A stretch of DNA of 64,000 nucleotides from Nocardioides marmorisolisilvae. GTDB taxonomy: Bacteria > Actinomycetota > Actinomycetes > Propionibacteriales > Nocardioidaceae. Shown in pieces: positions 51,319 through 59,840 of the stretch. Numbering within the stretch: position 1 is the first letter of the stretch; each line of letters opens with the position of its first letter. Location: positions 868,001-932,000 of the forward strand of contig NZ_RJSG01000002.1 in NCBI RefSeq assembly GCF_003725775.1, given 5' to 3'. Both the position numbers and the translations under genes were made by a program. Below the pieces are notes generated by a model that was not told the DNA's origin, made no database searches, and worked only from the letters and a program-made list of their open reading frames with translations.

Positions 51319-52293
51319 ATGCCGCTTCTGATCGCCGGTTCCATCGCCACCGACCACCTGATGTCCTTCGACGGGAAGTTCGCCGACTCGCTCGTCGTCG
51401 AGCAGCTCGAGAAGCTGTCGGTGAGCTTCCTGGTCAACGACCTCGAGATCCGCCGCGGCGGTGTCGCGGCCAACATCTGCTTCGGCCTCGGCCAGCTGGG
51501 TCTCGCGCCCGTCCTGGTCGGTGCCGTGGGCGAGGACTTCGCCGACTACAAGTCCTGGCTCCAGCGCCACGGCGTCGATTGCGAGTCGGTGCACGTCTCG
51601 GACTCCAAGCACACCGCCCGGTTCGTCTGCACGACCGACACCACGATGGCCCAGTTCGCCTCGTTCTACCCGGGCGCGATGAGCGAGGCCCGGCTGATCG
51701 AGCTCGCCCCGATCGTCGAGCGCGTCGGGGCTCCCGACTTCGTGCTGATCGGTGCCGACGACCCGGACGGCATGCTGCGCCACACCGACGAGTGCCGCCA
51801 GCGCGGCTACCGGTTCATCGCGGACCCGAGCCAGCAGCTCGCCTTCGGCGAGGGCGACCTGATCCGCCAGCTGATCGACGGCGCGACCCTGCTGTTCTCC
51901 AACGAGTACGAGTCGCACCTGATCGAGCAGAAGACCGGCTGGAGCGCCGAGGAGATCCTCGACCTCGTGGGCACCCAGGTCATCACCCTGGGCAAGGACG
52001 GCGTGAAGATCGTTGCCAAGGGCCAGGACCCGATCGTGGTCCCGGCGCTGAACAACGTGAACGCGGTCGAGCCGACCGGCGTCGGCGACGCGTTCCGGGC
52101 CGGCTTCCTGGCCGCGACCGAGTGGGGCCTCTCGCACGAGCGTGCTGCGCAGGTCGGCTGCACCATCGCGGCGTACGTCGTGGAAACGGTGGGCACCCAG
52201 GAGTACACCTTCACCCGCGAGGAGTTCGTCGCGCGCCTCGGCGCGTCCTACGGCGACGACGCCGCGGCCGAGGTGGGCAAGTACCTCAGCTGA
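51319..52293 (+). CDS. adoK: adenosine kinase/PfkB-family sugar kinase
   Basis: The 324-residue PfkB-fold kinase has GSIATDHLMSFDGKF at the N-terminus, RRGGVAANICFGLGQLG near 49 and the phosphoacceptor motif EPTGVGDAFRAGF near 250. Length and position between erpA and ctaC match the mycobacterial adenosine kinase AdoK (Rv2202c), so phosphorylation of adenosine for purine salvage is the best guess. Another ribokinase-type substrate cannot be ruled out. GAGGA precedes the ATG. Confidence 0.82.
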   Translation: MPLLIAGSIATDHLMSFDGKFADSLVVEQLEKLSVSFLVNDLEIRRGGVAANICFGLGQLGLAPVLVGAVGEDFADYKSWLQRHGVDCESVHVSDSKHTARFVCTTDTTMAQFASFYPGAMSEARLIELAPIVERVGAPDFVLIGADDPDGMLRHTDECRQRGYRFIADPSQQLAFGEGDLIRQLIDGATLLFSNEYESHLIEQKTGWSAEEILDLVGTQVITLGKDGVKIVAKGQDPIVVPALNNVNAVEPTGVGDAFRAGFLAATEWGLSHERAAQVGCTIAAYVVETVGTQEYTFTREEFVARLGASYGDDAAAEVGKYLS

Positions 52294-52313
52294 CCGTCCG
52301 TGCTGGTTGCTTG

Positions 52314-52347
52314 TACTGAGCCTGTCGAAGTGAGCCCGTCGAAAACC
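52314..52347. repeat. double dispersed-repeat copy after adoK
   Basis: TACTGAGCCTGTCGAAG is followed directly by TGAGCCCGTCGAAAACC, two back-to-back degenerate copies of the core, in the gap between adoK and the TusA gene. Confidence 0.6.
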
Positions 52348-52366
52348 GGGTGAGACCGATGCAGAC

Positions 52367-52609
52367 CTACGAGAGGCGGCGTACCCGGTACCGGGGTACG
52401 CCGTCTTCTGCGTTGTCGGCGCCGACGTACTCCTGGTCACGCATCCGGCACCACGCCGGTACGTCGACGCCCGCCGCGATGTCCTCGGTGACGACGGCGA
52501 TCTGATCCCCGACGGCGACGTCGGTGAGGTGCTTGGCCAGCTCGATGATCGGGCGGGGGCAGAGCATCCCGCGACAGTCCAGCTCGAGCCCGATCTCCGG
52601 ATCGCTCAC
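52367..52609 (-). CDS. TusA-family sulfur carrier protein
   Basis: The 80-residue protein has the TusA signature LDCRGMLCPRPIIELAK with the sulfur-accepting cysteine in CPRP, followed by VAVGDQIAVVTED and a CRMRDQE strand. TusA proteins take sulfur from cysteine desulfurases and pass it to tRNA thiolation, molybdenum cofactor or sulfur oxidation. The start overlaps the desulfurase stop by four bases, which makes that enzyme its obvious donor. Confidence 0.88.
   Translation of the reverse strand: MSDPEIGLELDCRGMLCPRPIIELAKHLTDVAVGDQIAVVTEDIAAGVDVPAWCRMRDQEYVGADNAEDGVPRYRVRRLS
52378..52402. terminator. hairpin overlapping the end of the TusA-like gene
   Basis: GGCGTACCC (52378-52386) and GGGTACGCC (52394-52402) form a 9-base stem around a GGTACCG centre. 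It lies within the last codons of the TusA gene and could stop transcription arriving from adoK. Confidence 0.5.
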
Positions 52610-53730
52610 AGGCCCGCGTCCTGCCGGATCTTGCCGACGACCTCGGGCAGGGCTGCGACGAGACGGTCGACGTCGTCCTCGGTCGTGTCCCGGCCGAGCG
52701 AGACCCGCAGGTTGCCGTGCGTCAGGGCGCCCATGGCGGCCAGCACGTGACTCGGCTCCAGCGTGCTCGCGGTGCAGGCCGACCCGCTGGCGACCGCGAA
52801 CCCACGGCGGTCGAGCTCACCGACGATGCTCTCGCCGTCGACGTAGAGGAAGGAGAAGGTGACTAGGTGGGGGAGCCGGTCGACCGGGTCGCCCACCACC
52901 TCGGTGTCCGGGATCGCGGCGACGCCGGCCCGGAGGCGGTCGACCAGGGCGAACTGGCGGCGGTTCAGCTCGTCCCGCTCGGCGACCACGGCCTGGAGCG
53001 CGGCGGCTGCGGCGAGCGCCAGGGGGACGCTCTCGCCCTCGATCGGGAACTGGTCGACGTCGTCGGCGACGAACGGATGGCGCCAGCGCGCTCCCTTGCG
53101 GACCAGGAGCAGCCCGACTCCGCCGGGCCCGCCCCACTTGTGCGCGGACGCGGCTGCGGCCGACCAGCCCGGGGGGAGTGGCAAGCGTCCGGCCGAGGCG
53201 CCCGCGTCGACGAAGAGGGGGTGCTCCCCGGAGACCGCGGCGATCTCGCCGAGCGGCTGGAGGGTGCCCACCTCGTGGTTGGCCGACTGGATCGCCACCA
53301 CCGCGCGCTCATCGGACCGGCCGAGGGCCTGCGCGACGGTGTCGGGGGAGACGCGCCCGAACGCGTCGACGGGAAGCTCGTCGTGGCTGCCGCCCTGGGC
53401 GTGGTGCCAGCGCGCGGCGTGCAGGACGGCGGAGTGCTCGACCGCTGAGGTCAGCAACCGGCGACCGCGGCGTGCCTGCCCGGCGAGCAGTCCGAGGAGG
53501 CCGAGGTGCACCGCCTGGGTCCCGGACGCCGTGAAGGTGACCTCGTCCGGGCGCACGCCGAGCGCCTCCGCGGTCGCGGCGCGGGCGTTGTCCAGCATGA
53601 TCCGGGCATTCCGGGCAGGGCCGTGCAGCCGGCGCGGGTCGGCGTACCCGGCGTCCAGGGCCTGCTCGAGGACCGCACGGGCAGCCGGGTGCAACGGCTC
53701 GCCCGAGGCGCTGTCCAGATAGGTGGTCAC
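52606..53730 (-). CDS. cysteine desulfurase (IscS/NifS-like)
   Basis: The 374-residue PLP enzyme removes sulfur from cysteine as a protein persulfide. The Schiff-base Lys is in SAHKWGGPGG (Lys198), a PLP-stacking His in SAVEHSAV (His99), the aspartate in FVDAGASAG, and the persulfide Cys in SGSACTAST (Cys319) on a short group I loop. The TusA gene overlapping its stop is the likely acceptor. TAGTTT ends six bases before the GTG start. Confidence 0.92.
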   Translation of the reverse strand: MTTYLDSASGEPLHPAARAVLEQALDAGYADPRRLHGPARNARIMLDNARAATAEALGVRPDEVTFTASGTQAVHLGLLGLLAGQARRGRRLLTSAVEHSAVLHAARWHHAQGGSHDELPVDAFGRVSPDTVAQALGRSDERAVVAIQSANHEVGTLQPLGEIAAVSGEHPLFVDAGASAGRLPLPPGWSAAAASAHKWGGPGGVGLLLVRKGARWRHPFVADDVDQFPIEGESVPLALAAAAALQAVVAERDELNRRQFALVDRLRAGVAAIPDTEVVGDPVDRLPHLVTFSFLYVDGESIVGELDRRGFAVASGSACTASTLEPSHVLAAMGALTHGNLRVSLGRDTTEDDVDRLVAALPEVVGKIRQDAGL

Positions 53731-53736
53731 AAGGGA

Positions 53737-53742
53737 AAACTA
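53737..53742 (-). promoter_or_regulatory. -10 element TAGTTT, leaderless promoter
   Basis: On the minus strand TAGTTT ends six bases before the GTG of the cysteine desulfurase gene at 53730. Confidence 0.5.
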
Positions 53743-53883
53743 GCGCTCAGCGGGGTACGGCGACGGGTGGTGAAAGGCACACGCGTCCAAGGGGCCACCT
53801 GTGCGTCACTGCCGGCTCGGCCAGTAGTAGGGTTCCCCTGTTCGTCTCAAGCAGGATGTTCGCCTCAGAGAGAGGGCTCGTTC

Positions 53884-54783
53884 GTGGGTCTGGAAGTCCC
53901 CAAGCGCGCGCGGAAGCTCATCATCGGAGTCCTTGCCGGCTCCGCTGTGCTGTTCCTCAGCGGTTGCTCGGTCGATGAGCACAACGACGTCAAGCGCCTC
54001 GCGATGCCGGTGCCGGCGACCAAGGAAGCCCAGGGCATGTTCGACCTGTGGCTGTGGTCGTGGCTCGCCGCGATCATCACCGGTGTCATCGTCTGGGGCC
54101 TGATCTTCTACTGCGTGGTCCGCTACCGGCGCCGCTCCGAGTCGGAGATCCCGGTGCAGACCCGGTACAACCTGCCGATCGAGATCTTCTACACCGTCGC
54201 CCCGGTGATGATGGTCATCGTCTTCTTCTTCTTCACGGTGCAGACCCAGGACGACGTCCTGCACGCGCCGAAGGACCTGACCGCGGCGAACGCCAAGGCC
54301 GACCTCAACGTGACCGTGGTCGGTCAGCAGTGGTCGTGGACCTTCAACTACGCCAAGGGCAGCTCGGTCATCGACGGTCTGCCGGCCGACAAGCACGCGC
54401 TGTGGGAGTCGGGCACCACCGCCAACCGGCCCACGCTGTGGCTGGTCAAGGGCCAGAGCGTGTCCTTCGACCTGTTCTCGCCGGACGTCATCCACTCGTT
54501 CTGGGTGCCGGCGTTCCTGTTCAAGATGGACGTCGTCCCCGGTCGCCAGGCGCAGAACCACTTCACCCTGACCCCTGACCGTTCCGGCACGTTCGACGGT
54601 CGTTGCGCCGAGCTCTGCGGCGTCTACCACTCGCGCATGCTCTTCAACGTGAAGGTCACCGACCAGGCGTCGTTCGACCAGCACATGCAGGAGCTCAAGG
54701 ACAAGGGCAACGTCGGCATGAACCTCGGTGGCTCGCAGGTCACCACGGTCGCCGGGCTCAAGAGCAACGGAGGAGAAGAGTGA
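53884..54783 (+). CDS. ctaC: cytochrome c oxidase subunit II
   Basis: The 299-residue membrane subunit has a lipobox-like LSGC near residue 28, two transmembrane helices (about 54-78 and 95-120) and an extracytoplasmic cupredoxin domain. The CuA site is [12 protein letters not shown], with an upstream HSFW histidine. It receives electrons from the cytochrome bcc complex. The GTG at 53884 is chosen because it opens the signal region. It overlaps ctaD by four bases. Confidence 0.95.
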   Translation: MGLEVPKRARKLIIGVLAGSAVLFLSGCSVDEHNDVKRLAMPVPATKEAQGMFDLWLWSWLAAIITGVIVWGLIFYCVVRYRRRSESEIPVQTRYNLPIEIFYTVAPVMMVIVFFFFTVQTQDDVLHAPKDLTAANAKADLNVTVVGQQWSWTFNYAKGSSVIDGLPADKHALWESGTTANRPTLWLVKGQSVSFDLFSPDVIHSFWVPAFLFKMDVVPGRQAQNHFTLTPDRSGTFDGRCAELCGVYHSRMLFNVKVTDQASFDQHMQELKDKGNVGMNLGGSQVTTVAGLKSNGGEE

Positions 54784-56519
54784 CCGCGGTCTCTGACGCG
54801 CCCGCCGTGGGCGCACCCACCCGGACCCTGGGTCAGCAGGTCGTTCGCATCCTGACGACGACCGACCACAAGCTGATCGGGAAGCTCTACCTCATCACGT
54901 CGTTCGCGTGGTTCATGGTCGGCGGCCTGATGGCCCTGCTGATCCGTTCCGAGCTCGCGTTCCCGGGCCAGCAGCTGGTCAACGACGAGGTCTACAACCA
55001 GCTCTTCACCATGCACGGCACGATCATGCTGCTGCTGTTCGCGACGCCGCTGTTCTTCGGCTTCGGCAACGTGGTGATGCCCCTGCAGATCGGCTCTCCC
55101 GACGTCGCGTTCCCGCGACTGAACATGATGAGCTACTGGATGTTCCTCTTCGGCGGCCTCATCGCCGCCTCGGGCTTCCTGACCCCGGGCGGTGCCGCCG
55201 ACTTCGGCTGGTTCGCCTACGCGCCGCTCTCCGACGCCGTCCGCTCGCCGGGCGTCGGTGGTGACCTCTGGATCATGGGCCTCTGGCTCGCCGGTCTGGG
55301 CACCATCCTCGGTGCGGTCAACTTCATCACCACGATCATCTGCATGCGCGCACCCGGCATGACCATGTTCCGGATGCCGATCTTCGTCTGGAACACGCTG
55401 GTCACCAGCCTCCTGGTGCTGATCGCGTTCCCGATCTTCGCCGGCGCGCTGCTCTCCCTGGAGGCCGACCGCAAGCTCGGTGCGCACGTCTTCGACGCCG
55501 TCCACGGCGGCCCGATCCTGTGGCAGCACCTGTTCTGGTTCTTCGGCCACCCCGAGGTGTACATCATCGCGCTGCCGTTCTTCGGCATCGTGACCGAGAT
55601 CCTCCCGGTCTTCAGCCGCAAGCCGATCTTCGGCTACGTCGGCCTGGTCGCGGCGACGCTCGGTATCGCGATCCTCTCGGTCGCGGTGTGGGCCCACCAC
55701 ATGTTCGTCACCGGCGCGGTCGACCTGCCGTTCTTCTCCGGCATGACGTTCCTGATCGCGGTGCCAACAGGCGTGAAATTCTTCAACTGGATCGGCACCA
55801 TGTGGGGCGGGTCGTTGAGCTTCGACACGCCCATGCTCTGGTCCGTCGGCTTCCTGACCACCTTCCTCTTCGGTGGTCTGACCGGCATCATCCTGGCCTC
55901 GCCGCCGCTGGACTTCCACGTCTCCGACTCCTACTTCGTGGTCGCGCACTTCCACTACGTGGTCTTCGGAACCGTGGTGTTCGCGATGTTCGCCGGCTTC
56001 TACTTCTGGTGGCCGAAGATGACCGGGAAGATGCTCGACGAGCGCCTGGGCAAGATCCACTTCTGGCTGCTGTTCGTCGGCTTCCACACCACGTTCCTGG
56101 TCCAGCACTGGCTGGGTGTCGAGGGCATGCCGCGCCGGTACGCCGACTACGCGGCCAAGGACGGATTCACGACGCTGAACCAGATCTCCACGATCGGCGC
56201 CTTCCTGCTGGCGTCCTCGACGCTGCCGTTCCTCTACAACGTCTACAAGTCGCAGCGCTCGCCGAAGGTGACCGTGGACGACCCGTGGGGTTGGGGACGT
56301 TCGCTCGAGTGGGCCACCAGCTGCCCGCCGCCGCGGCACAACTTCGTGTCCATCCCGCGGATCCGCTCGGAGTCGCCGGCGTTCGACCTGCACCACCCGG
56401 AGATCGCGGCGCTGGAGTACGACGACAACGACAACCTCGAGGGCGGCGGCATCGCCGACGCCCCTGAGATGGAGGGCCGCAAGGCCAACCTCGAGGACAA
56501 CGAAGGGAACGACAAGTGA
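54780..56519 (+). CDS. ctaD: cytochrome c oxidase subunit I
   Basis: The 579-residue core subunit has twelve transmembrane helices. The heme and CuB ligands lie in [24 protein letters not shown] (His-Pro-Glu-Val-Tyr, the cross-linked pair), WAHHMFVTG and HFHYVVFG. The C-terminus is a long acidic cytosolic tail. It reduces O2 to water and pumps protons. The GTG start overlaps the ctaC stop and its own stop overlaps the ctaF GTG, so the three are tightly coupled. Confidence 0.97.
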   Translation: MTAVSDAPAVGAPTRTLGQQVVRILTTTDHKLIGKLYLITSFAWFMVGGLMALLIRSELAFPGQQLVNDEVYNQLFTMHGTIMLLLFATPLFFGFGNVVMPLQIGSPDVAFPRLNMMSYWMFLFGGLIAASGFLTPGGAADFGWFAYAPLSDAVRSPGVGGDLWIMGLWLAGLGTILGAVNFITTIICMRAPGMTMFRMPIFVWNTLVTSLLVLIAFPIFAGALLSLEADRKLGAHVFDAVHGGPILWQHLFWFFGHPEVYIIALPFFGIVTEILPVFSRKPIFGYVGLVAATLGIAILSVAVWAHHMFVTGAVDLPFFSGMTFLIAVPTGVKFFNWIGTMWGGSLSFDTPMLWSVGFLTTFLFGGLTGIILASPPLDFHVSDSYFVVAHFHYVVFGTVVFAMFAGFYFWWPKMTGKMLDERLGKIHFWLLFVGFHTTFLVQHWLGVEGMPRRYADYAAKDGFTTLNQISTIGAFLLASSTLPFLYNVYKSQRSPKVTVDDPWGWGRSLEWATSCPPPRHNFVSIPRIRSESPAFDLHHPEIAALEYDDNDNLEGGGIADAPEMEGRKANLEDNEGNDK

Positions 56520-56911
56520 AGGCCGAAGCGTGGACATTCATCGTCTGCACCTTCTTCTTCGTGCTGTTCGCCCCGGCGTACTGGCTGGTCACGGGTGACC
56601 CGACGGGCACCTCAGCACTGGTCATGACCTCGCTGCTGACCCTGCTGGTCAGCTTCTACCTCGGCTTCCACGCCAAGCAGATGGAGCCGCGGCCCGAGGA
56701 CCGCAAGGACGGCGAGATCGCCGACGGCGCCGGCGAGCTGGGCTTCTTCCCGCCGTACAGCTGGTGGCCGATGTGGTGCACGATGTGCCTGGCCACCATC
56801 GTCCTCGGCGTGGTCATCGGCTGGTGGCTCGTGATCATCGGGGCGACGCTCGGCGCGGTCGCGCTGTCCGGCCTGATCTTCGAGTACTACCGCGGGGAGC
56901 ACGCTCACTAA
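56516..56911 (+). CDS. ctaF: cytochrome c oxidase subunit IV (actinobacterial type)
   Basis: The 131-residue protein has four transmembrane helices (about 5-25, 34-52, 88-104 and 106-123) with the family pattern [23 protein letters not shown] and [11 protein letters not shown]. CtaF is a small subunit specific to actinobacterial aa3 oxidase in the bcc-aa3 supercomplex. The GTG start overlaps the ctaD stop (GTGA). Confidence 0.93.
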   Translation: MKAEAWTFIVCTFFFVLFAPAYWLVTGDPTGTSALVMTSLLTLLVSFYLGFHAKQMEPRPEDRKDGEIADGAGELGFFPPYSWWPMWCTMCLATIVLGVVIGWWLVIIGATLGAVALSGLIFEYYRGEHAH

Positions 56912-57055
56912 AGCGGTACGAACCCACGCATCTCACGCCCCGGCGGGCTCTCCGCCGGGGCGTGATGCGTTCCACGGACGGATGGTCCGGGCGGACCTTG
57001 TTCGCTTGTTACCCTTGTGAGGTCCACCAGGCTTGTAATTGTGTTGGGGAGAAGC

Positions 57056-58252
57056 ATGCGTTCGCGTCGTATCTGGGCTGCGTCCTCGGTCGCCCTGCTG
57101 ATGGCGTTCGCCACGGCCTGCGGAGGGAGCTCGAAGAGCCCCGGAACCAACCCGCAGCCCGGTGGCGCGCCCAGCTCGTCGGCAGCCGCCACGTCCGCGG
57201 CTGCGATCTCCTCCAGCATCGCCTCCGGTGCGGTCAACGTGAAGGTGAACCGGTCGGTCCGCCTGAACGTCGTCGACGGCACCTTCAGCTCGGTCTCCGT
57301 GGAAGGCGGCGGCCCGCTCGCGGGCGAGCTGTCCGCTGACAAGCTGAGCTGGCAGAGCACCGGCCGCCTCCAGCCGGGGGTCACCTACCGGATCAACGGC
57401 GTCGCGGTCGACGACAAGGGTCTGCAGAAGATCTACACCGCGCGCTTCCGCACCGAGAAGCTCTCGCTGGACAAGCAGACCTACCCCAGCTTCTTCCCGC
57501 AGCCGGGCGCCACGGTCGGCGTCGGGCTGCCGGCGATCATCAAGTTCGACGTGCCGGTCAAGGACCATCGCTCGATCCAGCGCCACCTGAAGGTGACCAC
57601 GGTTCCGGCCCAGGCCGGCGCGTTCCATTGGATCTCCGACACCGAGGTGCACTGGCGGCCGGCGAAGTACTGGATCCCGGGCACCAAGGTCACCGTGCGG
57701 GCCGACATCGACAGCGTTCCGGCCGGTAACGGCGTCTTCGGCCAGAAGAGCCGGAGCAGCTCGTTCACCATCGGCCGCTCCATGATCAGCAAGGTCAACA
57801 CCAAGACCGACCAGATGCAGGTCTTCAAGAACGGCAAGCTGATCAGGACGATCCCGATCACCACCGGCCGGCAGCCCGAGTTCACCACGCGCTCCGGCAC
57901 GAAGGTGATCATCGAGAAGGACCGTCGTCACGACATGAACTCGGAGACGATCGGCATCGACCCGAACGGCCCGAACGGCTACAACCTCAAGGGCGTCGAG
58001 TTCGCGATGCGGCTCACCTACTCGGGGGAGTTCATCCACGCGGCTCCGTGGTCGGTCGCCTCCCAGGGTCACGCCAACGTCAGCCACGGCTGCACGGGTA
58101 TGAGCACGGCGAACGCGGGCTGGCTCTACAGCAACTCGATCGTCGGTGACGTCGTCGAGTACACCGGCACGAGCCGGATGATGACGCTGACCAACGGCAT
58201 CGGTGACTGGAACCTGCCTTTTAGCCAGTACAAGCAGGGCTCTGCTCTCTGA
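57056..58252 (+). CDS. L,D-transpeptidase lipoprotein (YkuD domain, Ig-like)
   Basis: The 398-residue secreted lipoprotein has a lipobox (ATACGG, Cys near 22) and two Ig-like beta domains. The catalytic YkuD domain at about 255-385 ends HANVSHGCTGMSTANAGWLY with the nucleophile Cys. It cross-links peptidoglycan through 3-3 bonds, as in the mycobacterial Ldt family. GGGGAGAA lies just before the ATG. It is divergent in position from, but on the same strand as, ctaF. Confidence 0.93.
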   Translation: MRSRRIWAASSVALLMAFATACGGSSKSPGTNPQPGGAPSSSAAATSAAAISSSIASGAVNVKVNRSVRLNVVDGTFSSVSVEGGGPLAGELSADKLSWQSTGRLQPGVTYRINGVAVDDKGLQKIYTARFRTEKLSLDKQTYPSFFPQPGATVGVGLPAIIKFDVPVKDHRSIQRHLKVTTVPAQAGAFHWISDTEVHWRPAKYWIPGTKVTVRADIDSVPAGNGVFGQKSRSSSFTIGRSMISKVNTKTDQMQVFKNGKLIRTIPITTGRQPEFTTRSGTKVIIEKDRRHDMNSETIGIDPNGPNGYNLKGVEFAMRLTYSGEFIHAAPWSVASQGHANVSHGCTGMSTANAGWLYSNSIVGDVVEYTGTSRMMTLTNGIGDWNLPFSQYKQGSAL

Positions 58253-58263
58253 GCTGACACAGC

Positions 58264-58297
58264 AGAAGGCCGGCGCCCCTAGGTGCGCCGGCCTTCT
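58264..58297. terminator. bidirectional hairpin terminator
   Basis: AGAAGGCCGGCGC (58264-58276) and its exact complement (58285-58297) form a 13-base stem between the L,D-transpeptidase and the convergent desaturase gene. Confidence 0.8.
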
Positions 58298-58308
58298 CGC
58301 GTTCTTGG

Positions 58309-59031
58309 TCAGGCGTTGGACCCGTGCAGGTTCTTCGCCGTCGCGGAAGCCTTGACCTCGCCGGGGTCGGGGTAGGTGCCGAAGAGCCGGTCGGCGGTCG
58401 CGGTGCTGGTCACCGTGAACCAGTAGTGCTCGTTCTTGTAGTGGTGCAGCCGGTGGTTGCGCCAGATCGCCTTGTAGGTCGCGGACTTCGGCTTGTAGTC
58501 GCTGTGGATCAGGTAGTGCGACCACTCGTAGATCAGGCCGGTCGCGGCGGTGGCGAAGAGGAACGTCAGCCCCTGGCCGAGCCGGGGGAATGCGTAGATC
58601 GCGATCGCGAACTCGCCGGCGATCACCGCGATGAGCGAGCGCCACGGGATGAAGACCAGCGGGATGTTGCGCGGGTCGGCGTGGTGCCGGCGGTGGTCGC
58701 GCGCCAGCTCGCTGTCGATCTTCACACCGGCGACCTTGAACGGCTTGAAGTGCAGGATGAAGACGTGGATGACCCACTCCAGGACCGGGAACGTCGCCAC
58801 CAGGATCACCGGTGCCCACAGGTCGGAGAGCCGCCAGTCGCCCTCCGCGACGCGCCAGCTGGCGGCGGTCAGCAGGGTCGCCAGGATCATCCAAGGGCTC
58901 GGGTGCTTGAGGAACTCCACGAAGGTCTGGCCGAGGCCGACGGTGGCCCGGCGCGAGCCGGTGATCCGGGACTCCTCGGCCGCCAGGCGCTCCTGGGCGA
59001 GAGCCTCGATCTCGGGGGACGGCTTGCTCAT
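58309..59031 (-). CDS. sterol desaturase/fatty-acid hydroxylase-like membrane protein
   Basis: The 240-residue protein has about four transmembrane helices and the histidine boxes of the non-heme di-iron hydroxylase family: VLEWVIHVFILH, ARDHRRHHADP, YEWSHYLIHSDY and HRLHHYKNEHYW. Members hydroxylate or desaturate lipids, sterols or carotenoids. Its start overlaps the FadR-like regulator stop by four bases, and a FadR-type operator lies upstream, so fatty-acid or lipid control is likely. Confidence 0.88.
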   Translation of the reverse strand: MSKPSPEIEALAQERLAAEESRITGSRRATVGLGQTFVEFLKHPSPWMILATLLTAASWRVAEGDWRLSDLWAPVILVATFPVLEWVIHVFILHFKPFKVAGVKIDSELARDHRRHHADPRNIPLVFIPWRSLIAVIAGEFAIAIYAFPRLGQGLTFLFATAATGLIYEWSHYLIHSDYKPKSATYKAIWRNHRLHHYKNEHYWFTVTSTATADRLFGTYPDPGEVKASATAKNLHGSNA

Positions 59032-59774
59032 GGTGTTGCTCCTTCAGGGTCGTCCTCGTAGTCGGAGAGGAAGTTCACGATGGCCACGGTGGCGGGACGC
59101 AGCAGAGCGTCGGCCGCCGCGGCAGCCGCAACGCCGTTGCCGGCGAGCACCGCGGTCCGGATGCTCTGGTAGCCCTCGAGCTGGCTGACCTCGGCGTCCA
59201 GCAGTGGTGCCAGCGGCTCGATGGCCGGCTCGTAGGCTTGGCGCAGGTTGTTGAACATCAGCCGGAACACGATCGAGTCGGCGCAGTCCACGACCACGTC
59301 CCAGAACGCCAGGGCGGCGTGCTGACGCTCGACAGGTGTCTCTGCGGCCTCCAGGGCGGTCAGAGCGGCTCCCAGCGCCTCTCCGGCCGGTTGCGGCGCG
59401 TGGGCGGCCCGTTCGGCAGCCATCCGGGCCACGTCCGGGCCGATGGCCAGCCTCGCCTCGATGATGCTGCGCGCGACCGCCGTGTCCAGCTCGCCGTCGC
59501 GGACCAGCAGCCGGGGGAGCAGGTCCAGCCCGGCGTGCTTCTGGTAGTCCCGCACCGTGGTCGACCCGCCGTGACGGACCTCGACGAGGCGGGTGGCGGA
59601 CAGGCGCTGGAGCGCCTCCCGAACGGCCGGCCGCGAAACCCCGAGCAGCTCCGCGAGCCGGCGCTCGCTGGGGAGGGCTTCCCCGGGCTCCAGGGACCCG
59701 TCGACGACCGAGCTGATCAGCTGCTCGAAGACGTCGTCGGGCACCAGGCGCTTGGTGATGGGCGTCAGTTCCAC
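59028..59774 (-). CDS. GntR-family regulator, FadR subfamily
   Basis: The 248-residue protein has the GntR winged helix at about 13-78 (EQLISSVVDGSLEPGEALPS, then GVSRPAVREALQRL) and an all-helical FadR C-terminal ligand domain. It forms an operon with the desaturase gene. A near-palindromic FadR-like operator lies upstream of its GTG start at 59809-59826. The effector, possibly an acyl-CoA, is inferred. Confidence 0.9.
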   Translation of the reverse strand: MELTPITKRLVPDDVFEQLISSVVDGSLEPGEALPSERRLAELLGVSRPAVREALQRLSATRLVEVRHGGSTTVRDYQKHAGLDLLPRLLVRDGELDTAVARSIIEARLAIGPDVARMAAERAAHAPQPAGEALGAALTALEAAETPVERQHAALAFWDVVVDCADSIVFRLMFNNLRQAYEPAIEPLAPLLDAEVSQLEGYQSIRTAVLAGNGVAAAAAADALLRPATVAIVNFLSDYEDDPEGATP

Positions 59775-59808
59775 GAGACCACTCTCGCCCCCGAGAGGTC
59801 AGGTGGTC

Positions 59809-59826
59809 AAGTGGTCAGACCAGTTA
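59809..59826. promoter_or_regulatory. FadR-like operator
   Basis: AAGTGGTCAGACCAGTTA contains the perfect palindrome TGGTCAGACCA (59812-59822) and matches the Escherichia coli FadR consensus AACTGGTCNGACCAGTT with one change. It lies 35 bases upstream of the FadR-like gene. Confidence 0.7.
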
Positions 59827-59840
59827 GTGAGACACCTCAC

